Assembly: GCF_001680005.1 (NCBI RefSeq)
Contig: NC_033556.1
Span: forward strand, 1,082,426 to 1,146,425
Length of the DNA: 64,000 nucleotides
Origin: Plasmodium coatneyi
Taxonomy: Eukaryota > Apicomplexa > Aconoidasida > Haemosporida > Plasmodiidae
Reading direction: 5' to 3'
The translations under genes and the position numbers were made by a program. The notes below the pieces were generated by a model. The model searched no databases. It saw nothing but the letters and a program-made list of their open reading frames with translations, and was not told the DNA's origin. Shown here piece after piece: positions 47,118-59,871 of this stretch (position 1 is the first letter of the stretch; every line of letters starts with the position of its first letter).

Positions 47118-47906
47118 ATGACACCCTTCCCTACAAAATATTTACTACTTACATATACTCTGTTCTTGTGGGCACAATATACCCCCAACCACTACGTAAG
47201 GTGTTCATAGGAACAGCTGTAGCTCCTGTTGTTACATTTTTTTGTTTTAGAAATTTTACACACACACACATACATTCTTATTATAATAAATTTCTATCTT
47301 TTTTTTATTAAAAAAAGAAAAAGAAGAAAAAAAAAATTTTCCACCAGCATAACAACCTTCCTTACACCGTACACCCCTAACAACCTCTTTTTTTTTTAGG
47401 TGCGCACTTTTGGCACATCATCCAAGGGTGTGGAAGTTCAGAAGAAAGGCACCTTTGGTGGAGGTGTAAAAACAACATTAAAGGAGAAACCTGATCTTAA
47501 AGAACAGAAAAAACACAATACACCAGCAAATATACCACGACCTCTTAAACAGAAAAAAGCACAGAATAAAGCTCAGTATAAAGGAGGAATAGGCGGAATA
47601 GGGAATAAATGCAAAGTATTTTTTAATGAATTTAAGGAGTCGGACCTCATAAGGAGACCTTCCTTACCGTTCATACTGGTTACCTTACTCCCATATGCTA
47701 CAGTTTTGATGCTCATACCTCGATTTACCATCCTCATTAGCACTTCTGCTTCAACGTCGCCGGAGAATTGGGCGATTATCCTTGGATTCAGTATAGCTGT
47801 AACAGTTTTTTTACTAGGTTCTATATTATGTTTCTATTGTATTAAAAAAAGAAGAACAAGAAGAACAACAACAACAACAACAAATTCTGCCCCAAAGAAA
47901 AAATGA
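47118..47906 (+). CDS. 2TM-family exported-type protein
   Basis: Exon 1 (47118-47195) encodes MTPFPTKYLLLTYTLF and ends WAQYTPNHY. Exon 2 (47400-47906) begins VRTFGTSSKGVEVQKKG. About 194 residues, the shortest family member here. Order: leader, Lys/Gln/Pro-rich basic stretch, SLPFILVTLLPYATVLMLI, a Ser/Thr loop, WAIILGFSIAVTVFLLGSIL, and a Lys/Arg/Thr tail. The TSSKGVE segment matches the minus-strand gene at 12268, with which it also shares the PNHY leader end. Function unknown. A KIR remnant follows 120 bp after the stop. Confidence 0.8.
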
Positions 47907-48028
47907 ACCGAAGGAAGGAATGAAAAAACGAAATACTGTAAATAAATACAACACCACCCATAACAACCCACCTACCACCAACTACCACCAACTACCACCA
48001 ACTACCACCTAACAACCTTCCTTCCACC

Positions 48029-48611
48029 ACCACCACGGCTCTTTCTTCTATCCTTCGCACCTTAGCAATGACGGTTGCTACCTTCCTCCTATATAAGGTA
48101 TTAAATATAATTACCACTACAGTTAAAAGTGAAATAATATATGTAATAGTATTTCTCTCCTTAGACCCTTCCCTTTCCTTCCTTCATTAGAACCTTCCTT
48201 TCCTTCCTCCTTAGACCCCCGTTTTTTTCCTCCTCCTTAGACCCCTTTCCCTTCTCTCACCCCTATCAACCTTCCTTTCTTCCACCTACCACCTCTAACA
48301 CCATCTTCCTTCCATTCTACCACCCTACCATCCTTCCTTCCCTTTAGTATAAACCATGGTCTTCATGGTTTAGTAACCACACTTCTGGAAATCGAGGAAG
48401 GAATAGAGCAAGAAGGAAAATATCAAGCCAACAACGACAATTTGATGATTTAACAGAAACTTCAACAATAGGCTACACAGAAAGTTCGGAAGCAAGTTCC
48501 ACGTTTGACCCCACCACGCTACGTTCTTCTGTAAACACAAGACAAGCTACCAGGAACAGAACAAATAATGCACCAGGTCCCCATCCGAATATAAGTTACA
48601 GTCGCATGTAA
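48029..48611 (+). pseudogene. KIR: KIR remnant: membrane segment and last exon only
   Basis: 48029-48097 reads as the end of a KIR main exon (SSILRTLAMTVATFLLYK then GTATTA). 48348-48611 is an intact last exon starting YKPWSSWFSNHTSGN and ending NISYSRM. The cysteine-rich domain and first exon are absent; C-rich repeats and the end of a 2TM gene lie directly upstream. The last exon and its C-rich intron are closest to those of the KIR at 13709-15392. Probably a deletion joining a 2TM gene to a KIR 3' end. Confidence 0.85.
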
Positions 48612-49160
48612 TACCGCCGTTGTGTAACACATTGTGGAATGTAACACTCATTTGGAATGTTGAATGTGTGTGGACCCCTCCTTCCCTCAAGAGGGCGACG
48701 CATAAATGACCACCAAGCACACAATTTATATATATACAGTGTGTAAGGAAAGAAGCGAAATGACACCTTTCCTTCTTACTTCCCTTCCTTTTCTTTTCGT
48801 TCTTTCTTTATTCTTTTTTTCTATTCCTTCTTTTCATCATATTTCTTTCTTTTTTTCCTTCCATTTGTAAGTTTGAATAAGCACATAAGGAAAGAATACG
48901 CGCAAGTCGGGCGCGAAACATAAAGAAAGAAAAAAGTAAGGTGCTGACATTTTTGAAAAATTATTTATTTTAAAAAACACAAAAAAATTATGAACGTAAA
49001 AAATTTATAACAAAAAAAATTAACTTATCAGATCTTCAATAAAAAAAAATTTTATCAAACAAATCAAAATAAAGCAGGGAAAATTTTTTTTCCAAATATA
49101 TTAATTACACATGAACATGTAAATAATTTAATACAAAAAAAAAAAAGGAAAAATATTTAT
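48612..49160. other. Convergent spacer
   Basis: AT-rich, polypyrimidine stretch at 48765-48860. No ORF. Confidence 0.6.
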
Positions 49161-49345
49161 TTACACCCTAATCCCGGAATATGAACTTGGAATCTGTTCC
49201 TTAGGAACACCTTCCTCAGGAATATCTTCTGTAAGAATAAAGTCTTCCTTCCCTAAACCCGAAATCTGAACTTGGAACCTCTTACTTAGGAACTTCTTCC
49301 TTAGGAACATCTTCCCTAGGAACTCATTCCTTCGGAACATCTTCC
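49161..49345 (-). pseudogene. Out-of-frame continuation of SICAvar tail repeats
   Basis: After the stop at 49346 the sequence still encodes SICA tail units (EDFILTEDIPEEGVPKEQIP) in other frames and ends with YSGIRV and a stop. A one-base insertion in the preceding EED unit puts the live gene into the RPCS stop. This is the same situation as 5733-5962. Confidence 0.7.
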
Positions 49346-52300
49346 TTAGGAACAAGGTCTTTCCTCCCTAAACCCGGAATCTGAACATTGAACCTCTTCC
49401 TTAGGAACACTTCCCCGATGAACTTCTTCCTTAGGAACATTTTCCTCTTTCATAAACTCCGATTTCATAAATTGTTGAACCAAAATTTCAAAAAAGTCTT
49501 CCTTCGTATAATGCAAATGCCCTTTTTGACATTCGTCCAACACTTCTAAATGAATATCAATAATCATACGGCGACGTACACCACGACGACCAGCACGGCG
49601 ACGAACGCCCTGTTTTTTCCTCCTTTTTATAGGCGTAGAACGAGGTTTGCGTTCCTTTACTAAGGTATATTCATGTAGACCATTTAACTGGTCTTCCACA
49701 TGGTCAAGAGGTTGTTCTTTCAAAGTTTGAGGACCACGTACTTTATGAGCTCTTTTGTGACGTCGTCTTCGCTTACCGAGGGTAATATACTAAAAAAAAA
49801 AAAGGAAGGAAGAAAAAAAAAAAAAATGATTTTTTAAAAGGTCAGTGTTGTTTCTAAGAACAATAAGTACTACATTCAACGCAAGTGCGAAATCCTACAC
49901 AAACACACCCCTAAAATGCGAAATCCTACACACACACACCATCTTAAATGCGAAATCCTACACAAACACACCCCTAAAATGCGAAATGCTACACACACAC
50001 ACCATCTTAAATGCGAAATCCTACACATACACACCCGAATTGATTCATTCACCTTTCTTTCCTTTTTTCCTTTTTTCCTTTTTTTCTTTTTTTCTTTCTT
50101 CTTCCTTTTTTTTCTCTTTCTTCTTTCTTCTTTTTTTTTTTTCTTTATTTTTTTCTTTTTTCCTTACTTTCCAAAGGAGGTAGCTCGTAATAGAAATACC
50201 AAGGAACACAGGAATGATAGGAAGGTATGGGGTAAGGAGATCGGAAGGGCTGATCCTGTTATGAACTGGTTCAGCGATAGGGGTGGCTCCGTCAGCCCCC
50301 CTCCTTGGACCACTTCTCTCTGTTGTAATACTTGTGGATGTTGGTGATGATGTTGAGGCTGTTGCTCGTGGTAATGGTGATGGTACTGTTGCCTGTGGTG
50401 TATGGGAACTTGCGCCACCACCACTTCCTTGGGGTGGTGATGGAGGTGGTGGTTGTTGTCCTTGTTCACCAGGACCTTGACCAGGTGGTGTGCTATCATC
50501 AGCTTTACCACCTATACCACCTCCACCACCAGCATGTTGATGAGTAACATCTGCATCAGGTGGAACGGGACCACCATCTGGACCCTTAATTTCTGATTGA
50601 CCTATTTCACCAGTTTGAGGACCTTTTTCGCCAGGACTACTTCCTGTACCTGAAGAACCAAGCTGCCCGGTTGGAGGAACAGAACCTGCTGAATTGGGAT
50701 TAGTTTCCGTTGTATCTGCAGGAAGTGATGGAGTAATTTCAGGAGTAACTCCAGTGGAAACAGAGTCTATTCTGCCACTGCCCCACTTATTAACTTCAAT
50801 GGGGTCCACTGCGTTCTTTGGATTGCTATTGGGGTCAGGACCGTCTATAAAACCTTCATTTTCATCAGGAAATTTCACATCAGGAGGCTGTATTTCATTT
50901 TTTATTGGAGTATTCTTACCTGGTGCTTCACCTGCTTTAGACACCCCCGGCCCTCCACCCTGTGGTGTCGGACCGAGGATGGGGGGTGGTGGAGGTTGGA
51001 CTACTTGTGATTGTTGTTGTTGTTGTTGATGCACTACTTGTTCAACAACTTGCATTATACCCTCCAATTCTTCTTCCTCCTCTTCCATCTGCTCCATAAT
51101 TCTCTTAATGGTGTCCTCCATCCCTGTCCCCTCACTATTATGACTGATGATTGAAATTTTTTCTCCTTTATCACTCCTTGCACGCGTACTATTTTCCATT
51201 AAGTTCGTTTGATATTGTCTTGTACTCTCGTCGCACCATTTCCTTTTACTTAATAGACCAAATTTATTACTGCTAATACCACTCTGTAATAATTTGTGCA
51301 CTTCATATAACATATCTTTATTTTCCCTATATAGATTTACTGCTTCCTTGTACTCACACTTCACATAAATTTCCTTCCCCCACTGTTGGCTTAATGCATC
51401 CACAGCCCTGAATACATAGTCTGCAACTTTCTTCGGTGCACAAACGGTACTCATATAATACATCCATACTTTTAATAGTTCACATAAAGGGATATGCTTC
51501 CCCTTACATGCAGGGTTCTGGTCCTTTGGGTTATACTGATTCTTCTTATTTGTTACCATCATTACATTCTTTAACATTATTTTACAAAAGTCTCCATATT
51601 TATCAACGTCAATCTCATCAGGGTCCTCGCATATGGCCTTATCTGCACTGTACCTACTCCAATCATACTTGTCTTCATCATCATCCGTTGGTTCATTAAA
51701 GAAGTACGTGAACCACTCACTAATAGTAACTACATAAAAAAAAAGGAACATGATATAAATGCAATGTAATCATTCTTCTTTTACTCAAGTAATGTCCTTA
51801 TTCTATATGAAAAAAAAAAAAAAAAGGAATAACATTTTTTCATGTCTACATTCCCTAAATATATTCTATAAATGAAGATGCTCCCTTACGTTCTTCGCCT
51901 TCCTCGAATCCGGTAGGGTTACTATCGGGGCATCCATCCTGTTTCCTTTTTTCTTCTTTCTTCCTTTTAATTTTTTTTAACATTTCCTCCACTGAAGCCT
52001 TTGGCAAACTACCAGTAGTGTCGGCCAATTTTGTTAATTCGTTCTCACCACCCTTAATACCTAAGAGTGAATAAAAATGCTCCCCACCCTTCATTCCTTT
52101 CCTACCCTTACCCTGCTGTAAATTAGTACTATTTACACAATTATTCCAGCTCAATATGAAGGGTATCTTTCCTGTTTGCTCTTTGTAAATTTTCACCCAT
52201 TTTTCTATTCCTTCTCCAATGAACTTCTTGCCTATATTGATTTCTTCATAGTTCACTAATTTACACTGATTATATTTGTCCGCAGCACCATGTGTACTTA

Positions 52301-53738
52301 ACTTGTCTTTTATTACTCCCACTAAATATTGAGCTACGTCCTCTATCCTGCAATGCTCCCCGAATAATTTTATCATAGTTACCTTGCCAACTAAACACCG
52401 TAAATACAAATCTACTTTCTTTATTTTCTCTTTCGTCGGATTCCCCTGCCCCCTATTTTCAGGTAACTTAATTCCACTCACATAGTAAATAATTCTTACT
52501 AAAGCTTTACATAATTCTTTTTTAATTGTCACATGAGGAGTTTCCCCCTTACCGATATCTGCACAAATACTCATTTCCACATGAGAATCTGTCTTTATCC
52601 GTTTCCTCAAATCGTTGAACATACTTTCCATATCCTTCCATACATGTTCCTGCCAAAAAAAAAAATTACCATAAATATATATATATGTGTGCATGTATAT
52701 ACACATTATTTCCTGCGTTTACCTAACACTATGAATTGTTCCCTACTATATTATATTTATATTATGATCCTACTTTCTTCTTTATACATGAAGTTCACTT
52801 ACCCCAATGTTCTCCACATCCTTCATACCGTACTTTCTTATCCATTGTGGCAGTAACTTGGATAGAAAATTAAACTGCTGTGTGCTCATTTTTTTTGGTT
52901 GCGGTGCAGGTTGTTGTTGTTGTTCATGTGATGACCCTGTGCTCTTCATATTGGGGCTACTACTAATATCCGGGAAAACTAATTGTGGTAAATCCTTCTT
53001 CTGTTCTGGCGTACATTTTTCCTTCGGTGTTTGATTTTTCCTTATTAATTGCGTAACTTTCGTATTCGTATTCATAAGTTCAAGAATAGCTCCTAACATT
53101 GGTTTTTTATTTACTACCATGGGTTCTAACCCCTTATACGTACATTCTTCGCACCCACCACTTGAACTAAGATGTGAACCTATAATCTTCATTACATCCA
53201 GCGCATTGTTTATAACATGCTTTTTTCCACAGTGTGTACTTTGGTACTCATATATCCAAGAACTCATTACTGCACAGCGGACGTATTCCCTCATTACTGC
53301 ATTAATGTGTCCTTTTCTACATTTACTCATTGAATTCATGTTATATAAACCTTTCACAATAAAGGCGCACACTTCTATTTCTTCATTTGTCATTGCTTTG
53401 CCATCTTTCTCCTTTTCTTTACATAGTTGCTTACTAACGTCCAAATTATTTTCATCCAACATTTCCCCCAACATTCCTTGAGTCCAATTTACTATTTCTG
53501 CCATTAACCGTGTCTGCAAATTAAAATAATATAGTCATATATATTTACTGTACATGATATATTCATTCTTATAATGAAGTAATGTAGTCCAATATAGTGG
53601 CACATTTACACTCTACATGTAGTTAACATTATACTATTATACCTTCGCTGGGCCGTCGCTCATCCCATCAGATTTTTTCTGCTGTAACCATTTTTCCTTT
53701 AAAGGGCCAAATTCTACATCTTTATCTTCCAAAGCCAT
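49346..53738 (-). CDS. SICAvar: SICAvar antigen with a complete exon set
   Basis: Exons are 53738-53643, 53513-52803, 52649-51890, 51729-50168 and 49789-49346, all in phase; about 1190 residues. Exon 1 starts MALEDKDVEF with an LKEKWL pattern. Exon 2 is the alpha-type domain (TRLMAEIVNW, CAFIVKGLYNM, GGCEECTYKG). Exon 3 starts EHVWKDMESMF. Exon 4 combines the beta-type region (FCKIMLKNVMM, IPLCELLKVWMYYM), a long Gln/Pro/Gly-rich linker with Gly-x-y-like stretches, and the membrane segment ending SYLLWK. Exon 5 is the cytoplasmic domain (GKRRRRHKR, MIIDIHLEVLDEC, KEDFFEILVQQF) ending REERPCS. Compared with the SICAvar at 5963, two exons are fused in exon 4. No in-frame defect seen, so it is potentially expressible. 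Confidence 0.92.
49884..50037. repeat. Repeat inside SICAvar intron
   Basis: About five units of CTAAAATGCGAAATCCTACA or ATCTTAAATGCGAAATCC separated by CA-rich spacers, in the last intron of the SICAvar, next to a pyrimidine tract at 50050-50165. Same family and position as 6616-6800. Confidence 0.9.
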
Positions 53739-56700
53739 TTTTTACCACTGCATATTAAATAACTATGTTATTTTTGTCAATTAAAAATAGTATTTCATCA
53801 AGCATTATGCACATAGCACATTTTCCTCCATCCATAAGAGTACTTTTTTGACTGATTCCACTCAAGAATAAAGAATTTCTCATTTTCGTTTCTTTCTTCT
53901 TATTTATCCTTTAGAAGGAACATTATTGTGCATGTTTTATATACATTCGTTTCCGTTACATTATTCATTCTTTTTATTTTTATTCATTCTTTACAAAGCA
54001 ACATTATTATTTTGAATATGTCCTATGCTCATTTCCTAACATTATTTGCTTTTCTTCCTTTTTTTTTTATTCTGTTTTATTATACAACATTTACACTTGT
54101 TCAAAACAATGTTCTCATGTGGAAGGTATCTGCATGCGTATTTGTTCCAAAATTAATATAAGTTGTTTATAGAGGAAAAAAGAATTGCTAGAACAAATTT
54201 TTGTCAGAGAAAAAAGAAATATTTCATTCAGCATGGAATTTATTCAATATTCTATTCATGAGGACGTGTTTCCATTAGAACATTGCGAATAAATTAATTA
54301 CGCAAAAAAAGAAAGAAGAATATTCCCGCACCGACCGGGAGGGAACAAAAGTGTCGCCATAATGGAAATTTCATCTGTAATGTGAAAACTTTCACCCGCA
54401 ATATGGAGAAAATTCTGCTCAAGTTGAATTTATATGTACGACTGTATAAATACTCTCCCATGTATACCTCCCTAAAATTTGCATTTTCTTTTTTTTTCCT
54501 TATTAAATGTAAAATTATGTAAAGAAAAAAACGGAAAAACATTCCATTCTGCCATCTTCCAATATTTATTTATATATGCTGTGCAGAATTCATTTCTTCG
54601 ACATAAATTATTCCTCAAGGGATGAATCTCTTCTTTTTTCCTCTTCCTCCTATGCAACTTCTTCCCTTTATGCATAATTTAAGAAGGAATGTTCTCAACA
54701 TAAATAATTATGGCACGCACATAAGAAGAACTGTCAGCAAATTAGGCCAGAAAAAAATTGTTCCTGGAAAAATTTCTTAAGAAAAAGTTGTAAAGAATAA
54801 AATTCACTTACAATGAAGTTGCTAAAATGAATAATTATGAGTAAAAATTTACGCACACAATCGTCATAATACTGTGGAGTGCTCCACTACTTTGTTAGAA
54901 CTAATGGACGAATTTAGGAGGTCCGTGGCCCTTACATATAGTGGACGATCCGCCCGCCCCAATCTTCCTCCCTAACAGTTCCTACATTCGTAGTGTTATA
55001 TGTGCTTAATGAAAGTGCATGGACGCCTCTACTCATCTTTTTTTTTTTCCAACTGGAAATATATATACAAACTGATGGGAAAAACTATACTATCCCTTAT
55101 TCTTTATGTATACCTATTCATTGTGAAACTCCCGAGAATCTATAACTTACATGGGTCTTAAACTTATATATGGACTGGTTTTCATAAATATAGAGCGGGG
55201 TAAGGATAATAATCCTAATACGTGTGTAAACCTACCTTTAGTATTGTCATATCGAATGGATAGCGGAGAATACGGGGTTCCTAATAGTGTTCTGGGTTCA
55301 GGGTTGATGAACTGTATGAATTAGCTAATATCATTCTTCCAATATGTATGTAACGAATATTATGTATATATCGGATCGGAACGCAAAAAAAAAAAACTAC
55401 ATGTACTGTAAAAAGAGTGTGTATAGCCTCATATTATACGGTACGAATTTGTCCAACGTTTCTTTATACACGTAAGGGACATGGTGCAGGTGTAGGAGAA
55501 CATTACATACACTGCGCATATCAATAAATAATAGGAGGGGAAAGTGGGTGGGACGCTACCATCCCTGGGACAACGATGAAAGGGAACTGATAAAAATTCG
55601 TACCGTGTGCAAATGAACTGGTTTATGCTGATTATTTATCGGGTAATAGGTTATAGTGTTCATTCCTGTAATAGGACCTGCAGGTACTTTTCCCCATGCA
55701 CAATCATGTCAGCCGTCATGATTCCCGGTATTTTACTTAAGGGGCGGATTTTGTCGTTATACATGAATAGCATAAAATTATGAATAAATTAGACATTAGG
55801 CCTACACAGGACAAGTAATACCTGTGTTTCATGTATGAACTGTACATATATAAGTGTAAATTCTGCAGGGAAAAGTACACTACAGCAGATTATAATATAA
55901 CAATTGTAAAAAAAAAAAAAAGGGAGTCTAGGTGCAGTACGCAGCCAACATCTATACAGTATGTGAATAGGGCACATAATCTATATGGAGTTAACAGTGA
56001 ATTTCTTGCTCCCCCACTACCGGCCTTTTCCCAATCAAACATATATATATTTCTTATAATGCAAATATATTATATGCATTTTCCCCCATAAAAAACAAAA
56101 CAAAAAAATGTACTTTAGAAATATTGTGGAATTATGAATTTCCTCCATTTGTGATGTGTAAACATATATTATAATAAATACCTGTAAGGATAATAATAAT
56201 GAGGATGCACAGGGATGATGATGATGATGATAACAGTGATCGTCATCACAATGATAATAAAAACCACGATAGGGGGCGGGTGATACATGCACATATATAT
56301 ATAAACAGCCTTCCAAATGTATATACCGTATATATGTATATAGAGTCAAATATTTGCTGCAGATGAAATATTACCGCACAAAGAAGGAGGGAGGGAGGAA
56401 ATTTCCTGACATTTTATACCTAATCTTTTCAGCCTTTTTAAACCTTATTAACCTTTAAAGCGAAAATGGAAGAGGGGAGGATATATTAAACAGTGAAGTG
56501 TAATATGGAATAGAGGGGCATGATGCATGAATACGTGAAGTATGAAGTTAATTGGAGGAGGAACGCATATATCTCAAATAATATTACATACGTTCTATAG
56601 AAATAAATTATAGTATACTCATAAGAAGAAAGAGGGAGCGGGCTAAATATTATGACTGAACTATTAGGAAATAGATGGGGTAGCATGTACTGCAAAAAAA

Positions 56701-57609
56701 AAAAAAATGGTTATTGTGAATGGGTGCGCACATATTTCTCCTTTTCACATACAACTAATGCAAAATTTTTTTTTTTTTATATTATATCCTTCTTCACTCA
56801 TTCATTGTATAAATGTACATGCTCTCCTTTTACTAAATATGCACAAATGTAAACACTTAGAAGGGAGAAGGAAAAACAGGAATGCTCCACATATATACGT
56901 AAACTATACCATATTTCTACTAACAATATTTTAATGAAGCAACTCCTTCCCCCAATTCCTCCACACCACCACTTCTTCTTCCCCCCTTTTAAAATAATAA
57001 CAATTAAAAACAGCAATTAGTAGTACGTGCTTCAATTTTTAGTGCTAAAGGGGAAAAAAAAAATTTACGCTCCATACCTATATACATCAATAATTCGAAC
57101 GCATAAATAATACTATAATGCTCCGAGAAGGAAAATATACCCAAAATAAAACACTGTAAATAAAGAAGGAATGTAAAAGTGCATAAGGAAATTCTGAATT
57201 TTGTTTCCTCCCCCTTTTACATTTTACTTATTCTCTGCTTATTTATTTTCTACTGTTGAATTTAATTTTATATACACATGATAACTAGATATATGTGTAT
57301 ATAATATATATTACCATTGGCTGAAAAAAAATTAAAAGGAATGTGTATAATGTTGAATGGAATGGAAATTTTTATATTCGTTTATGATCATGCAAGGAAA
57401 AGGAAGAAAGCAAGCAACATTTTTTTTTTTCAAAAATATATTTTTTTTTTTTTGTGCTTTTCCCCTATTATAAGGTTTACGAATGTAATAAAAGTAGTGG
57501 GGAAGGGGGACAGTCTTAAGCACAAAATCTTTATATACACACATAAAAATATGAACATATGAACAATTTAAGCAGAAATTTATTATATATAGAACAGTAA
57601 ACATAAACA
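53739..57609. other. Long divergent SICAvar-KIR spacer
   Basis: 3.9 kb between the SICAvar start (minus) and a KIR start (plus). 53740-53820 has the SICAvar-type ATGAAATACTATTTTTAAT element on the minus strand. 54880-55800 is less AT-biased and more complex than other spacers, with no long ORF. 55293-55313 holds GGGTTCAGGGTTGA, a telomere-like pair. 57420-57560 matches 20155-20275 upstream of a paralogous KIR. No gene called. Confidence 0.6.
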
Positions 57610-59079
57610 ATGACACCAGAACCGACGAAAACAGCAACATTAACGGTTCGTTCACACCCCAACTCCCCCCCCTTCCTTTCTTCTATTATTCAGTGTGAAT
57701 AATTGTATACTAAACAACATGTAATATGCTATGTACAGTGTCGTACATTTGGACGACGGATATACTCGCACATATATATGAACATATACAAATACATTTG
57801 TTTTGTTCCTTATATTTTTTTGTAGGAGAAAGAATTGGAAAATTTGCCTTCAAAGGAAATGTATAAAAACATGGATATGAAGGCCAAGAGTTATAATGAG
57901 GATAATTGTAATAGTAATGTGAAGGAGGGAATAAGCAGTTATGTTGATGATCAAAATACTGTAAAGGAGATTATGAATGTATTGTGCTATATATATAACA
58001 TAGGAGATAATGAGAAGGACGAAAGGGACAAATGGTGCCATTATTTTTATTACTGGGTGGGAGATACATTATCCAATAAGTTGGATGACCTACAGTTTAT
58101 AAGTGCTATGAATAGTTGCTATAATGGAATGTTTCGCAGTAAGGAGAAAAGGAAGTGTGAGTTTATATATACTCATAATGAAGAATTGTTCATAGAACTG
58201 AAGAAATTGTTCGATTATAAAAAAGACGAAGATACTATAAAGGGACAATTAGGAAATGGGCAAAATAAAAAGTGCAGTGAAAAGTACCACACATATTTGA
58301 AAAATATAAGGGAAGCATATGCCAAAGTAAAGGAAAAGTGTAAAGAAAACAACAACAGAGAGTGCTATAGGGAATTAAAGAAGTTATATACGGATTACGA
58401 CAATAAAAATGAATTACAATTGGATTGTGAACTAACAGAGCTAGGAGCACACACACACACAAGTAGTTCAGAATCACTGACAGGTTCATCACAATCGAGT
58501 AGTGCAGCCCCTGCTGCTGTTTCGTCTATATTTTCTATAGGAGCACTTGGACTAGCTGCTACTTTCCTTTTGTATAAAGTAAGTACATAATTGGAGTAAT
58601 AATTATCATTATATATTTGAACATATGTTGGTAATATAATTAATGAAATATTATTCTTATTAGTGTAAAAAGTAAAAAGTGAACTGTGTAAACTGTGTGA
58701 ACTACGTGAGCTGTGTGAATTATGTGATGTGTGTGATATGTGTACTTCATATACCCACACACACATGCAATGCATATACATATTCATTCCCTCTTTCCTT
58801 TTTTTTTTTTTTTAGTATAATCTTTTACCCCCTTGGATCCACAACGAATTTGGAGGAAAGAGCAGAAATAAAAGAACAGCTGTAAGGAGAAACTTTGACG
58901 ACACATTAACAACAGTGGACACATCCACAATAGGAGGTTCCACATTAGGTGACTCCACAGATGGAGAATCTACAATTTATAATGTTCCATCTAGGAAAGG
59001 AAGAGGAACGAATAATAATAATAGTAGGAGAGCAAGGAATAATAAACCAACAAGGAATGTAGCTTACCAACGTATGTAA
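57610..59079 (+). CDS. KIR: KIR protein, single domain, paralogue of the KIR at 20282
   Basis: Exons are 57610-57645 (MTPEPTKTATLT), 57826-58578 and 58816-59079; 350 residues. The main exon has LENLPSKEMYKNM, MNVLCYIYNIGD, WCHYFYYWVGDTL, KLFDYKKDEDT and the stretch KNIREAYAKVKEKC, identical to the KIR at 20282. An Ala/Ser-rich membrane segment ends FLLYK. The last exon starts YNLLPPWIHN, has STIGGSTLGDST and ends NVAYQRM. The first exon and donor context (TTAACG|GTTCGT) and the upstream flank are also nearly shared with the 20282 gene, pointing to duplication of gene and promoter together. Confidence 0.9.
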
Positions 59080-59871
59080 AATACAACACAACAACACAAT
59101 ACAACACATTACGTGGAACACACATTTGGAATGTAATGTAACGCATTGTGGAATGTACCACCATTGAATGTGTAATGTTCCCTTTCTACCCCTCTTCGGG
59201 AGCGGTGGATGTCAGTAACAACGCCCCTAGTTTATACAGTATGCAAGCTAAATGACCTTTTCTTCTTTCCTTCTTTCCTTTTTTAGCTTTTTTTTTTTTT
59301 TTATTTTTCCTTTTTTTTTCATTTGAGTATGTGTATAAATAACTCCCTGCATTGGAAGGAAGATGCGGAGAGAATGTTCTAAAAAATGCACAAAGGAAAG
59401 AAAAATGAAAAAAGGAATGGGTACAGTGTAATAGTGCGCGAATAGTAACTCCCACAAAGAATAAAAGTATAAAGTAATAACTGCGAAGGGAAGGAGGGGG
59501 AAGGAAGAAGAAACCTAAAATTTCTAAAAAAATTTTTTCCCATACTTCCATACTATATCAACCCCTTTAAAAATGAATAATACATATAATGTGTATTCTA
59601 TAATAAATGTGCATTCTATAATAAATGTGTATTCTATAATAATAATTGCATTGCTTTTAAAAAAAGCAAAATAAATTGCTCTAAAAAGGAATACAATATA
59701 ATGTGTATTCTATAATAAATTGTATTGCTTTTTAAAAAAAAGAAAATAATTGCATTGCTTTAAAAATGAATACATATAATGAATGAACACAAATTTTCAC
59801 CATAATTATATATATTATAATATATAAAAAGGAAGAAGAATAGTACCAATAGGAGAAGAAAAAAGGAAAAA
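59080..59871. other. Intergenic spacer with hairpin-repeat array
   Basis: 59085-59180 has GGAATGTAATGT repeats like those after other KIR stops. 59280-59320 is poly(T). 59565-59790 is the array described separately. No ORF. Confidence 0.6.
59565..59790. repeat. AATGAATACATA / GCTTTTAAAAAAAGC array (second copy)
   Basis: Imperfect tandem units of ATGTGTATTCTATAATAAAT and the self-complementary GCTTTTAAAAAAAGC, as at 36225-36560. The array ends about 80 bp before the KIR start codon. Confidence 0.85.

Noticed and set aside
47460..47560. Possible PEXEL export motif in 2TM proteins (TTLKE, RALIGE, RRLQS)
   Set aside because: None fits RxLxE/Q/D with correct spacing, and positions differ between members.
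50283..51029. Plus-strand frames opposite the SICAvar linker
   Set aside because: Antisense shadows of the Gln/Pro/Gly-rich linker coding.
55831..56091. 86-codon open frame in the long divergent spacer
   Set aside because: No recognisable domain; it lies outside the more complex 54880-55800 segment and ends in microsatellite.
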